From: Druceiella hillmani
Lineage: Eukaryota > Arthropoda > Insecta > Lepidoptera > Hepialidae
NCBI GenBank assembly: GCA_039881145.1
Contig: JAYKKI010000095.1
Coordinates: 8,732,501 to 8,796,500, forward strand
Length of the DNA stretch: 64,000 bases
Direction of reading: 5' to 3'
Made by a program: the position numbers and the translations under genes. Positions within the stretch are counted from its first letter, which is position 1; every line of letters starts with the position of its first letter. The notes beneath the pieces were generated by a model, which saw only the letters and a list, made by a program, of their open reading frames with translations, was not told where the DNA came from and did no database searches. Positions 11,061 through 28,479 of the stretch are shown here, piece after piece.

Positions 11061-14000
11061 GTAAAATGTAAAAATTTAAAATAACCTGGTCATCAGCCCC
11101 TCCTTCCCCTCTTTCCGATGATATGAATGTAAGAATGCTGAAACAAATCTTAATATTCTCATTTTTGTTTTTTTATTTTGATTATTTTAGATATATTTTA
11201 TCAACAATATCAGGAAATATAGACGTGTGCAAAATTTTACTTTGGCGCTCCGATACGCACATAGCCGTTTATTCTTATCACTTAGGACTCACATCCACAC
11301 TTATTAAAATTATTAATATATTTAATTATTCCCTACTTACAAAGGAGTTTCATTTATTTTGTCAGCCACATCAAATACCAGACATTTTAACCGCTCGTGT
11401 CATGTAATTTCTTCATGGATTTAAATACAGCCTTCACACCAACATAATGCGCCCATGTCTAACAACTTTTATGATTATAATATTTTGCTGCACTTTTAGC
11501 TCCCCACAGACTCTAATAAAAAAATGTTTAATCGTAAACGAACTTTCGTAAGTCCCAGTTCATTATGAGCCCAAGAACACGTATAAATTAATTTCAAAAA
11601 TGTGAAAGTATAATTTCAACTTTAAATCTATCTTTAAAAAATATACGTAATCAATTCATCAATTGCCTAAAAAATGACATCCTTGAGTTGGGATTTACTA
11701 CGAATGCTAGTGCTTCTAACTAATACAAAGACATATGAGGTGACAAACACACAGAAATGCATTTGAATATATTCATAGACAAAGGTTATTCCAAGATTAC
11801 TTGGGTTTTGGAATATATGGAACAATCAAACTCAAACCAATACGCGAGTATAATTCGTAAAGTCCACTATTAATTTGCTAAATTATATATTTCTGTCGTT
11901 TGTTCCTATGTAGTCAAGGATCTCTAGAAACACATAGAATTATTTCTTTTCGCAATTAGGTAATGGCTTTCTTTTATTACATGTACGTGAAATAATCCAT
12001 TATTACAATTAAAATAATATTGTATTTACTTCACGTCATTCATTTGGTGAGGACGCTAGCAATCAATATACATACTATATTGAGCGCAAGGTGCTTTTAC
12101 AAACTTCATATATTGAGTTGGTAAGTGGCATTAGACAATTCACATGTCAATGAACTATAACATGGCAATGAACGCCAATTATTACAAAATGAAACATTGT
12201 TATAATTGGATTTCTAATTTGATTGGCAATAGCGAACATTATGAGGGTGTTTTTATTTTTTAAATTAACGGGGGTGAGTTTTTTTCTTCCATCTTCTATT
12301 TAAATATTATGTGGAGAAATACTCTTAGTTTAATTAATAATAGAAATACTGTCTCTCCGCCTAGATTTTTATGGATGATATTATGCACTTTAAATGACTG
12401 AACTGGTGTAGGGTTTTACTCTCTGACTAAGTATATTAAAAGCTTTTATTTTACTTATTTTATTATCTGTCTGTCTGCTACAAATTTTGCAATCTATATT
12501 TCACCTACTTCCCGATGGCCAAGTCATGAAAATTGTTACATATACTTTTTGCCGGCGACAGCGGGGGAGGGTAAAGAATCAGCTTAACAGTCAATAGTTT
12601 CGGATTAGGAGATGAATAGAAAACGAATTTAGGCTCTCTGTACTTGTCATAAGTTATTTCCTTTTAGTCGATTTAAAATGAAACCTTTTTGATACAAATA
12701 TTTTTTTTGCTAAATCTATTTAAGTTAGTATTAATTTTTATTTTTTAATATTACAAAGCTTCTAATTATTGAAAATAAAATTAGACTTATAAATAAATAT
12801 ATTATTTTCAGGGTTCGAAATAAAATTATGAAAAACTATAATTATGGAAAAACAGAGAAATATATGGTATTTCCCTACTTCCGTATTTACTTTCTTACAT
12901 TCGCTCTTTATGGAAGCTGCATGTTTAACAATGTGTCTAAACGAATCCAACCCACGAACATTGTTGACGCTAATAAAAAAGGGTATTAGTAGGTGAAGTG
13001 ATCCGACGGCCAAATCCACTGTGAATACGGCAGCAATGACTGTCGGCAATGTTCAGTTTGGTACAAAATTGGTGCCATGAGTAGTAAATAGTCTTGCGTT
13101 TCAAGAATATTATGGGAGAAAGACGGTGGCCTCTTTTCTAACGAATCAACACAAACCTTAGGAGGAGCGCGTCGCCGACTTCATCCTTCCGTCTCGATTA
13201 ACGCGTGCTCTGTCATAGTTCTATCCTTTTCTCCGTTATAACGTTTTGACTCATAAACTTTGGACCGGCGAGAGTCGGTTAGAATAGCTACGATTGCTTG
13301 AGAGAGCGATTTTTATGTGTCGTGTGCATTAAAATATTAAATATTGGCTGATCTATTTACTCTGAATATTAGAAAACCGCTAATTGTTGGTCTCTTACAT
13401 TGCTCGTTATCCCGCCGACAGTATGAGAACTAATCGGACATTTAATTTCCGGTAGACTACACATGATAGCTGCTTAACAAGGCTGGAACATTATAAATGC
13501 GCCCTTAATTTGTTTTGTTTTCTTTGCTCTGATAAGAATCGTTATTTATTTAAAATATATCTGATATTTGCGCTGATTTTTAGCTAATTCAATAAAAATA
13601 TTTTCTTTGTACTTAATTCGCAAATGTACATTAATTATAATAATTCGACGCCAGTAACGCGATTCTGAAATATTACATAAGATGGATAAAATATATTCAC
13701 TGTATATATCGTGTTTTAAACAATCACACAAATTCACACAAATTTTTCTTGCTATATTTCGTGATAACCAGCCTGATTGAATCTTCTAGAAATGTAAAAC
13801 ACTAGAAACGAATGTATGTAAGACTTTCTTCCTTAGAAAAAACTAACATTTATGTCTCCGATATTTTGGTTAGGCACATTATATGATATACTAATGTGAA
13901 CAATACTTTGAAAAATAATAATTAGATTAAATATTATACTTGTATCATGTGCGTTGATTGGTTGCGTGAGGTCTTTATGAGTTAGGGGCAGGACGTAAAT

Positions 14001-14439
14001 ACTCGTACGAGTAGAAATTATTTATGCAGAACGGACATACTAATTTGTGATTTTACGCAGATATCTGTTACAAAGTACACATTTATCGGTTTTTATTTCC
14101 AATAATTCAATGTCTATAAAAGAAATATAAAAAAAGCAATTACATATATGCAATGCCATCCTATTCAACGTATAAATCGCTTCGTAGTAAAGAATGAAAC
14201 AGAAAACTTTCCACTTTATCGGCTCATTTTCATAACAAGTCATACTCTTGGATAATCTATTGGATAAGCCATATACTTTATACTTTCTTCATACTAGGTG
14301 TTCTTTAGTCCATCTAAACGTCATGCGTATGTACATTTTCTACGCATATTATCTGAAAACACACGATGGAAGATTTTATAACAATAGAAGAGTAAAGATT
14401 AGATTTTATTTTTGTTATTCTTTAATGAGTTTTGCGTCT

Positions 14440-14440
<1 letters not shown>
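11060..14440. other. Long stretch without a recognisable gene
   Basis: AT-rich, apart from a more balanced patch at about 12.9-13.45 kb. ORFs of 60-95 codons are present on both strands but show no family motif, no splice-consistent neighbours and no repeat relation to the rest of the window. Confidence 0.5.
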
Positions 14441-15969
<1,529 letters not shown>

Positions 15970-15970
<1 letters not shown>

Positions 15971-18060
15971 ATAATTTAGAATTTAGCAGTTTTATTTTTA
16001 GCAGTCTCCCAGTATGACGACTATCAATATTGTAGATCGTTCAAAAGTATATTTTGATTGGAGTATGAATACCAAAAAATATGTTTGAAGTAAAATATCT
16101 ATCAAAAAATATATTTTTCTTGCGTGAGACAATAATTTTGAAATAATAACAGCAATGTAATGCAACAGTATAGAATAAAATTCAATTCATAAATTAAATA
16201 TAACTAAGTCACCTGTTGAACCTGGTCTTGTATTTTTGCCACTATGGTCGATTAACAATTGGAAACATTTTAAACATTCCCACTTTTCAAAGTTTTCCTG
16301 AGGAAAACTAACATATGGAGTAGCACGAAATAATCGGAGCATAGCCGGCGATATTTCACTCAATGCATATTTAATCTAACAAATCCTAATATCGAATTGT
16401 AATAATAAATTCACACCTTTAGATTAGAATATACGATGAGTCTCAATTAAAAATGATTACAAATTCACGTTATAGTCTTACAGCTTATAGTCATAAAAAT
16501 ATATTTTTGATACATGATTAAAGCATAGATTAAAATAATATTCCCTAGTAATAATCAATCAATTAAACTTCTAACTATCTGGACCTTGAAATAAAGATAC
16601 ATTTTATTCATGTGAAGAACGTAATTTATGTTCAAAATTACACATGAAGCCATCGTGCGGACGTAGTAGAATTCAGATAGTTCAGTCGCCGCGCTGACAA
16701 TATAATGTCTAAAATTTATTGTCTAATATAAATTTTTCTTTGCCTCAACTTTTGTACCTTATGAAATATCGACGAGTGAGCTGTTAAACTACTCATAATA
16801 GCACGTTTACAATGTCTTTATAGACTCTTATTGGTAAGCTCAAGGATAGAAAAATGCTTAAGTTATTAATAAATAGACGGTCAATAAATATTAAATTATT
16901 TGAAAATATTAATACTCACTCATGTCTGGTATAAGTTTCAGCATAATTATGTTTATTTCTAATTCACGAAATTTCTGAAACAAATTTTCATAAAATATGC
17001 AAACCATTGTCAAAATAATTAGATAAATTGTAATCTATTGTACGAAACTAGTCTTCCAACCTTGATAATATATCTGTAATTTGAGATGTGATTATTACCA
17101 CAATTATGACGTTTAAGGAATAACAATATATTCTGACTAGGTTACCGAAAATTATTTTTCAGGTATTGTTAACGTGGCAGAATCGTTAGTTCTTAAGGAA
17201 CATTAGATCCGTCTGTAAAATTTTCTCTTCGACTTGCGCCAAATAAACGTAGATGTAATTAAAAACAGGTTGTTATTTCCGGTTTCTCATATTCTTCGTT
17301 AATTTTTTTCAGGCTGGCTAGTAAATTAATTATCACCGTTTTCAAAGAAACATAAAGAATTTTTTAAAAAATTTCAAAACTATTCGGTACGGTCAAAGTA
17401 TATATAAGGAGCTGTGCCTTCTTTAATATCATTTGTAGTTTCAAATAATATGCGTGACCTCAAAATCCATGTGCTTCATTGTTTATTTTACGATATTCAG
17501 TACGGTCGTTCTGTGTCAGAAACCAAACGCAGTATATATGACAATAATAGTGATTCCTTACGACAATTTCAGGTATAGTAGCGATTACACATTGAGAGTT
17601 CAATCCAGGTTGATATCGACAATTTAAAATCACTTATTGAAAGAGACTCCAGAGTTTCAACACGGGTTTTGTTTACTTGACTTGAATGCTGTCAAGGTAC
17701 AGTGGAGAAATATTAACAAGAATTAAATAAAATCTATGAATATTGTGTTTGAATAGTTGACCTAGGATCAACTTAATTTTCATTGAGATGTGTGCGTACA
17801 ATATTTATAATTTCGGTATGTATTTAACAGATTAAACGAATTAGAGATAAGTGTATCATACTGTAAACGCCAGTTGTGTTTAAAGAATTTATCAAACCGA
17901 TATTAACCAATTAATCCCATCACAAATATATTAAGTTAGTTGACATATGGGGTATTAATAAAGTCTTATGTTGAAAAATACCTCATAGCACTAAAATTAT
18001 TACCGTAATATAATAGTCCGCTTCAAAATTAGAGACTTGAACTCCGTAGAAAATGTTCAG
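15970..18060. other. Unmatched interval inside the left half of the inverted duplication
   Basis: I find no counterpart in the right half (28.5-30.1 kb) and no gene. It separates the outer and inner homologous arms. Confidence 0.5.
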
Positions 18061-18440
18061 GATGTGACGAAATTTTCACATTCATGATAATGTCTGCCGG
18101 CATATTGCAAGTATTACTCGATTAAAATTATTGTAGTTGGGTTGGAAAATGATCCTACTTTCTCCTTATTCACCACACCTGACACCGTCCGACTTTTATT
18201 TATTTATATCGGTCATTATAACATTACACTTTGTGCGAAAATAACTTTCATGATGAGAATTTATTGACGAAATTTTCAATTCAAAACAAGCGATTGTCTA
18301 TTTTGATGATATCCAAGATTTTCCAAATAAATAAAGATGGATAATAATGTTGCAAATGTCTAATATTAGTTAAAATAAACTGAGGTGTAATTATACCATG
18401 TTCTAAACAATATGCTTATTATTTACTTGCCGCCCCAGAT
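18060..18440 (+). pseudogene. mariner-type transposase fragment (D34D)
   Basis: One + frame gives 'HDNVCRHIA' followed by 'SPYSPHLTPSDFYLF', the second and third catalytic aspartate regions of mariner transposases, with one TAG between them. The two Asp codons (18,086-18,088 and 18,191-18,193) lie exactly 34 residues apart, the mariner spacing. Downstream, 'NFHDENLL' and '...KIFQINKDG' (after a frame change) resemble the C-terminal part. No N-terminal DNA-binding domain and no terminal inverted repeats were found. The right inner arm contains only the last part of this fragment (about 28.29-28.45 kb), so the edge of the inverted duplication falls inside the element. Confidence 0.8.
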
Positions 18441-18479
18441 ATTGTTTTAATAAATAAATAAAATGAGTTTCGAAAAATA

Positions 18480-20150
18480 CGTGCGGAAAAACGTGATGAC
18501 ATTATAAATGCAGACATTCAATGAGAATGCTATTTCGGAAAAAATATGACAAATGTAGAATGATTTGACCGGAGGAGATAATAAACTATAAAGATAATAT
18601 TAAACACAACATCATAAAAAGAATAGGTAGGCACAGACAAAAGGATCCTACACAGAAGAAACGGGAAAGAAAACGCGGATAAACCAATAAGAGGTAGTGA
18701 ATCAATTTAAAAAAGAACTGAAAGATGTCCACATGCATGATGTATTAATATGTGTTAGTAAAATGGAAGAACAATGTTAATTAAGAAAAAGAAGAACGTT
18801 GCTTAGATAGGTGATGATGCAAAGGTGTAAATAGGCTGTGAGATAAAAGAAGGTCACGTGGTCACCACGTACGAATATGTTACAAGTGAAAGCACTTGCT
18901 GGTTTTCATTTTCTCTGCATGTGCCATTGTCAGTGTACATAACCATTTATCTCTCTATTTCTTTCGTTATTCCCCTTTTATCACATCCACTATCTATTTC
19001 TCCCGTCCTACGTAATTCGTTCAACTTTATCCATTCATTGTTGAACAATTATCGTTCAATTTTACTTTTGGATATCATCCGTCACATACAAACTTACCGT
19101 GGCAATTATTTTTCACTTCAAAAACACTGAAAATTATATATAGAATATTTTCAAATTTAAAAACTGCTTTTTTAGTCACTCTTAATTATACAATTTTAAC
19201 CAAACTAACTCTTTTCGTATCAAAGAACATTTGAAATATACATGACACTAACGAAACTGTATCATCTAAATAAATACAAAATTTTAAAGCTTGACGGTAA
19301 TGAAATAGTAATAAGAATGAATTGAAAATAAGCACTTGCCCACAATTTCCTTTGCTTTGATTTTCGGATGTGCTAACACTACTTTAGATCATGGAAACTT
19401 ATTTAGTCGTAGAAACTTAGTTACACAATATTGCTGTAAATACGACCCGCAATAATTTGTTATATATTAGCTTTTGCCTATGGTTTCTTTTATGCACATG
19501 TATTTTTTCACTTTTGCTATGTAGTTTTCCTCAAATACTAATGTTTTCATTTCAAAAGTGGCCTTGATAGGTATAGCAATTATTTATGTCTTAGCTTGAT
19601 CTTTAAGCTAAATCGATGTAATATTCTCGACAACGTTTATTCATCACTTTTAAACCATCGCGCTTAGTTTTACTGCTTGAGTGTTTATAAATAAATTTTA
19701 AGTTTCTCTATGTATTATACTATGTATTATAGTTATTACTACTATGTATTATAGTTGATCAAAACGTTGTAGTATAGGTTTTAATATCTACCTCAAGTAT
19801 TATCTCAGTTCAAATTAAATTCAAATGTTTAGTAGTGTTTTTAAAATGCTCGAACAAAAAGATGAAGAAAAAACAGAAAACCAAAACGTCCATATTTAAA
19901 TGTTCAAAAATGACATCAGGGAGCACAAATTTAAATTAAAACACAATGTATATGTCATCCAAATGATTCAAATAGTTTTTGTGTTACACTCGAACAAAGA
20001 GGCAGACTACAAGTAAAAAAAATGCGTTTTGGTTGGTGGTACAAAAGCCTAATTGACATATTTTACTTGATTCAAAAATATCTTCAATTTTACGAAAATA
20101 CCTCTGTTACGATTTAATAATGGCACAGATGTACATATAGCACTTACTGC
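18480..20150. other. 3' side of left GR pseudogene; no gene seen
   Basis: Part of the left inner arm. The frame at 18,858-19,130 has a counterpart at 27,436-27,759 but no family features. A small tandem (ctatgtattata x3, 19,708-19,757) is present only in this arm. I could not find the receptor's last two exons here. Confidence 0.5.
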
Positions 20151-21060
20151 TTGCTTGTATAAAGTTACCGCATTCTGAATACCAAATATCAAAAAGAAGA
20201 AGATAGTGATCATGTAATGTATCATCGGAAATATTTAATGACAATACTTAAAGTTAATGTAAGTAAACAAGAATATTGGAAAAAAACTGAAAATACGAAG
20301 TGTTACCTGGAAATGAAATATTTTATTTAATTTGCTGCACAAATTTGAAAAGAATGGTAATAGTATTTGGTAGGACAGACATACATTTTGGATCAATTGT
20401 GAGGTCAAAATAAATATTTCCGTTAAATCGACATTAGTTACAACATTCGGTGATAATTGCTCTCTGGCGCGTTTTAAACTGACATTAATTATTTTTAACA
20501 TGTCAGTGAGAATCGTCCTCAGTAAACACATCAACACCATTGTGAGATCGAGGCTACTTGCCATGTGTATCGAGGCTACTTGCCATTGTAGAGAAACGAG
20601 CGAGTAAAGTTATAAAATCAATATCCAATGGTAATATGTGACATAACAAACTTAGTAAAGTTACAACGCAGATCACAGAAAAGGTCCGGACCTTTTCTGG
20701 TCTAGCTTTGAAATACTCGCTGTAATAGGCTGAAAGACCATCGAAAGTATTACTCCACTCAAAGAATTCATTCTTAAGCCATGCGATGTCGAATGTGACA
20801 AGAAAACACATAATTATGAAACTCGGGAAACAATTAACACACATCGTTATATTAGAATACCTTAACGATACAAGTCTTGACGTATTTAAGAAATAGATAG
20901 AAAATATGAAAAAAAGAAGCACCAAACTATAGATCATTTTAAGTTTAGCTTTGAATAATTTTCCGTCATTACTATTAGAAGTTCTATTAATTCCTAACAT
21001 TAATTGGGCGGTAAATATGGCCCCAATGGAATTTTCGATAATATTTTCTTTCTTTTCCAT
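20148..21060 (-). pseudogene. Gustatory-receptor-like pseudogene, left arm copy
   Basis: The large first exon reads from an ATG at 21,060 ('MEKKENIIENSIGAIFTA') through hydrophobic helices ('LVLLFFIFSIYFLNTS', 'SFIIMCFLVTFDIAWL') into 'LTDMLKIINVSLKRARE...LTEIFILTSQLIQNVCLSY'. That layout, including the 'LKNEFFEWSNTF' segment after helix 2, parallels the intact receptor ('LKNNHLNTMLHF'). A 22-bp tandem duplication (20,565-20,586) shifts the frame in the middle. The exon ends with a CAG|GTAACA donor. A 26-codon open stretch (20,148-20,225) equals the intact gene's exon 2 in length and hydrophobicity and is followed by a GTAAGT donor, but its acceptor reads CCG, not CAG. No last two exons were found, so it is non-functional. 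A divergent chemoreceptor of another family is possible but less likely. Confidence 0.8.
20565..20586 (-). repeat. 22-bp tandem duplication (frameshift) in the GR pseudogene
   Basis: The unit read on minus, 'atggcaagtagcctcgatac' plus 'ac', is immediately repeated with small changes. Twenty-two is not a multiple of three, so the receptor frame is broken. The same event is present in the right arm at 26,087-26,108. Confidence 0.95.
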
Positions 21061-22126
21061 TTTGTCGTGTACAATAGATGATTACTAGTAGACGGTTATT
21101 ATGGTAATGAAACAATTCCTCAAAAAATTGCGTTATAAAAGTCTGATAAAAGTTTCGATCGATACGAAATTAATTAATTTTAATGGATACATGTCTTTGA
21201 AAATATAGAATCGAGAGACAGTGGCACAATTTTAATCTCTTTCAGATAATTCCGTAATTCACAATAATATCACACAATTATATCGATTATAGAATATCCC
21301 ATTTGCAAATGAAAATGAAACCGCTTTTTTTGCAATATATATATACAATCTGTATTGTAGTACATACGAATATACAATCTAAGTTTTTGCAATATATATT
21401 GTATTATATACGAAAATATTCTGAACTTACTTTAAAAACATTAACAATCCGTTCCATTTATATACGTTTAAATTACATATATTCAACTACGCCAAAAAAA
21501 GCGGGCGGTATTAATTTCCGATGTAATTATAATTTATATATTATTTATTTTGTGATAGAGCAATAGAAATATGCTTTAACCAAAAATTGGAAGATATTTC
21601 AAGCTTCCGCTATTCAATAAATTATGCGTTTGCGGCTGCTTATAATGTTTGCAATAATTAAATTATTTCATTTGTTTTGCAATAAATGTGGTGACATTAT
21701 TCATCATTGTCAATATTTTCACGGTAGCATAAAAACGTGTCTCATAAAAAAATTTTAAAAAAATGTTTTTTACATTGATACAAAAAAAGTTTAATGGCGA
21801 ACATATTTTAAAAGTCGTAAATTGACATAACCTGATAGAAATGAGAAACATTTTAATATGTGGTCGCTTTCACAATTTTATTAGCTAAAATTTGATATAT
21901 GCACTCTATCTCTTGTTTGTAAGTCGCGTACAAATAAACATCGAACGCTGAGGATTACATTTTGTTTTCTAAACAAAAAGAACGCCTTTATTTGTTCTAT
22001 GGAACAAACGAATGTATTTACAAAGGCGTTCGAAGATATTTTTACAAGCGCTATTTTATTAAATAAAATGTATTCTTAAGATTTATTTTGTATATCTTAT
22101 ATCATTATCACCCATGATTTCATGTA

Positions 22127-24439
<2,313 letters not shown>

Positions 24440-25612
24440 TACATGAAATCATGGGTGATGATGATATAAAATATACAAAATAAATCTTAAGAATAAATAT
24501 TATTTAATAAAATAGAGCTTGTAAAAATAACTTCGAACGCCTTTGTAAATACATTCGTCTGTTCCATAAAACAAATAAAGGGCATTCTTTTTGTTTAGAA
24601 AACATAATGTAATTCTCAGCGTTCGATGTTTATTTGTACGCGACTTACAAACAAGATGTAGAGTGCATATATCAAATTTTAGCTAATAAAATTGTGAAAG
24701 CGACCACATATTAAAATGTTTTTCATTTCTATCAGGTTATGTTAATTTAGGACTTTTAAAATATGCTCGCCATTAAACTTTTTTTGAAACAATGTAAAAA
24801 ACATTTTTTTAAATTTTTTTATGACTGAGACACGTTTTTATTCTACCGTGAAAATATTGACAATGATGAATAATATCATCACATTTATTGCAAAACAAAT
24901 GAAATAATTTAATTATTGCAAACATTATGAGCAGCCGCAAACGCACAATTTATTGAGCAGCGGAAGCTTTTAATATCTTCCAATTTTTGGTTAAAACATA
25001 TTTCTATTACTCTATCACAAAATAAATAATATATAAATTATAATTACATCGGAAATTAATTCCGCCCGATTTTCTTGGCGTAGTTGAATATATGTAATTT
25101 AAACGGATATAAATGGAGCGGATTGTTAATGTTTCATAAAACAAATGAAATAAGCGTAATTCTAAGTAATTTTTTTATAAATTTTTCGTATATAATACAA
25201 TATATATTATATTGCAAGATCTTAGATTGTATATTCATATCTAATACAATATAGATTGCATATATATTGCAAAATCAGCGGCTTCATATTCATCTGCAAA
25301 TGGGATATTCTATAATCGATATAATTGTGTGATATTATTGTGTTTGCCGAATTATTTAAAAGAGATTAAAATTGTGCCACTGTCTCTCGATTATGTATGT
25401 TCAAGGACATGGATCCATTAAAATTAATTATTTTCGTATCGATCGAAACTTTTGTCAGACTTTTATAACGCAATTACATTTAATATCATAGGAAATTGAT
25501 GTGAAAATGTCAACTAATAAATTTTACTTAATGGGTTCTAATGGATTTTTTGAGGAATTGTTCCATTACCATGTTAATCGTCTACTAGTAATCATCTATT
25601 GTACACGACAAA

Positions 25613-26525
25613 ATGGAAAAGAAAGAAAATGTTATTTAAAATTCCATCGGGGCCATACTCACCGCCCAATTAATTTTAGGAATTAATAGAACTTTTAATA
25701 GTAATGACGGAATATTATTCAAAGCTAAACTTAAAATGATCTATAACTTGGTGCTTCTTTTTTTCATATTTTCTGTCTATCTCTTAAATACGTCAAGACT
25801 TGTATCATTAACGTATTCTAATATAACGATGTGTGCTAATTGTTTCCTGAGTTTCATAATTATGTGTTTTCTTGTCACATTCGACATCGCATGGCTTAAG
25901 AATGAATTCTTTAAGTGGAGTAATACTTTCGATGGTCTTTCAGCATATTACAGCGAATATTTCAAAGCTAGACCAGAAAAGGTCCGGACCTTTTCTGTGA
26001 TCTTCGTTGTAACTTTAATAAGTTTGTTATGTCACACATTACCATTGGATATTGATTTTATAGTTTTACTCGCTCGTTTCTCTACAATGGCAAGTAGCCT
26101 CGATACACATGGCAAGTAGCCTCGATCTCACAATGGTGTTGATGTGTTTACTGAGGACGATTCTCACTGACATGTTAAAAATAATTAATGTCCGTTTAAA
26201 ACGCGCCAGAGAGAAATTATCACCGAATGTTGTAACCAATGTCGATTTAACGGAAATATTTATTTTGACCTCACAATTGATCCAAAATGTATGTCTGTCC
26301 TACCAAATACTATTACCATTCTTTTTAAATTTGTGCAGAAAATTAAATAAAATATTTCATATCCAGGTAACACTTTGTATTTTCAGTTTTTTTCCAATAT
26401 TCTTGTTTACTTATATTAACTTTAAGTATTGTCATTAAATATTTCAAATGATGCATTATATGATCACTATCTTCTTCTTTTCGATATTTGGTATTCAGAA
26501 TGCGGTAACTTTATACAGGCAAGGA
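25613..26525 (+). pseudogene. Gustatory-receptor-like pseudogene, right arm copy
   Basis: Mirror copy of the pseudogene at 20.15-21.06 kb. The start ATG is at 25,613, but codon 9 is TAA (25,637-25,639; the left copy has GAA). The first exon otherwise continues through 'LVLLFFIFSVYLLNTS' and 'SFIIMCFLVTFDIAWL'. It carries the same 22-bp frameshifting duplication (26,087-26,108) and the same CAG|GTAACA donor after 'KIFHIQ'. The 26-codon second exon (26,448-26,525) is open, ends at a GTAAGT donor, and has CAA where the acceptor should be CAG. This acceptor change differs from the left copy's CCG. No terminal exons were found. It points away from its partner, so the pair is divergent around the 22.1-24.4 kb spacer. 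Confidence 0.8.
26087..26108 (+). repeat. 22-bp tandem duplication, right arm
   Basis: The same event as at 20,565-20,586, here on the + strand and followed directly by the second unit starting at 26,109. Confidence 0.95.
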
Positions 26526-28479
26526 GTAAGTGCTATATATACATCTGTGCCATTATTAAATCGTAACAGAGGTATTTTCCTAAAATTTAAGATATTTTCG
26601 AATCAAGTAAATTATGTCAATTAGACTTTTGTGAAACCAAAATTCAATTTTATACTTGTAGTCTGCTTCTTTGTTCGAGTATAATGCAAAAATTATTTGA
26701 ACCATTTGAATGATAATTTTACTGGAATAATTATATAGTGTGAAAATTAAAATTTGTCATTTTTGAAAATTTAAATATAGACGTTTTGTTTGTCTGTTTT
26801 TTCTTCATCTTTTTGTTCAAACACTACTAAACATTTGAATTTAAGTTGGGCTGAGATAATATTTGAGGTAGATATTAAAATCCATAGTACAACGTTTTGA
26901 TCAACTATGTATTGAGAAACTTAAAATTTATTTTTAAATACTCAAGCAGTAAAACTAAGCGCGATGGTTTAAAAGTGATGAATAGACGTTGTCGAGAATA
27001 TTACATCGATTTAGCTTAAAGATCAAGCTAAGACATAAATAATTTCTATACCGATCAAGGCCACTTTTGAAATGAAAACATTATTATTTGAGAAAAACTG
27101 CATCGTAAAAGTAAAAAAATACATGTGCATAAACGAAACCATAGGCAAAAGCTAATATATAACAAATTATTGCGACTTGTATTTACAGCAATATTGTGTA
27201 ACTAAGTTTCTATGGCTAAATACGATTCTATGATCTAAAGTAGTGTTAGCACGTCCGAAAATCAAAGCAAAGGAAATTGTGGGCGAACGCTTGTTTTCAA
27301 TTAATTCTTATTACTATTTTATTACTGTCAAGCTTTAAAATTTTTATTTATTTAGATGATACAGTTTCGTTAGTGTCATGTATATTTCAAATGTTCTTTG
27401 ATACGAAAAGAGTTAGTTTGGTTAAAATTGTATAATTAACGGTGACTAAAAAAGTAGTTTTTAAATTTGAAAATATTATTATTATTTTTAGTGTTTTTGA
27501 AGTGAAAAATAATTGCCACGGTAAAGTAAGTTTGTATGTGACGGATGATATCCAAAAGTAAAATTGTGTGATAATTGTTCAACAAAGAATGAATAAAGTT
27601 GAACGAATTACGTAGGACGGGAAAAATAGATAGTGGATGTGATAAAATGGGAATAACGACAGAAAAAGAGAGATATATGGTTATGTACACTGACAATGGC
27701 ACATGCAAATAAAATGAAAACCAGCAAGTACTTTCACTTGTAACGTACGTGGCGATCACGTAACCTTCGTTTATCTCTCAACCTATTTATACCATTGCAT
27801 CATTACCTATCTAAGCAGCATTCTTCTTTTTCTTAATTAACATTGTTTTTCCACTTCATTAACAGATATTTATACATCATGTATGTAAAAATCTTTCAGT
27901 TCTTTTTAAGTTCATTCACTACCTCTTATTGGTTTATCCACGTTTTTCTCTCCCGTTTCTTCTGCGTAGAATCCTGTTATCAGTGTCTACCTATTCTTTA
28001 TCTGATATTGTGTTTAATATTACCTCACTAGTTTATCTCCGCAGGTTAAACCATTTTAACATTTGTCATACTTTTTCTAAAATAGCATTCTTATTGAATG
28101 TCTGCATTTATAATGTCATCACGTTTTTCCACACCTATTTTACGAAACTCATTTTATTTATTTATAATAACAATATCTGGGGAGGCAAGTAAATAATAAA
28201 CATTTTTTAAAAAAATGTTATAATTACACCTCAGTTTATTTTAGCTAATAATAGACATATGCAACATTATTACCCATCTTTATTTATTTGAAAAATATTA
28301 TATAGCGTCAAAATAGACAATTGCATGTTTTGAATTGAAAATTTTGGCAATAAATTCTCGAAGACAATTTTCGTCATTAAAGTTATTTTAATAGTTAGTG
28401 AAAGGACATTACCAATGACAAAAAATATCATAACATATAAATAAGGAAATCTAAGCTATATGTGAATAATAAAAAAAAT

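Larger units (their letters stand above)
18195..22126 (+). repeat. Left inner arm of the large inverted duplication
   Basis: Near-continuous reverse-complement match to 24,440-28,450. It includes the GR pseudogene and its flanks, the 'ctatctatttctcccgtcctacgtaattcg' tract (18,989 versus 27,630), and the innermost 'cccatgatttcatgta' (22,111-22,126 versus 24,440-24,455). Inner and outer edges were set by eye. Confidence 0.9.
24440..28450 (-). repeat. Right inner arm of the large inverted duplication
   Basis: Reverse complement of 18,195-22,126 with scattered substitutions and small indels. It ends inside mariner sequence at about 28,450, after which a LINE fragment follows instead of the rest of mariner. 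Confidence 0.9.

Noticed and set aside
12762..13049. 95-codon minus ORF in a less AT-rich patch
   Set aside because: No recognisable family, no splice context and half of it is low-complexity; not enough to call a gene.
18858..19130. Hydrophobic ORF repeated at 27,436-27,759
   Set aside because: It is shared only because of the inverted arms. The residues are typical of T-rich DNA, and no receptor exon border fits it.
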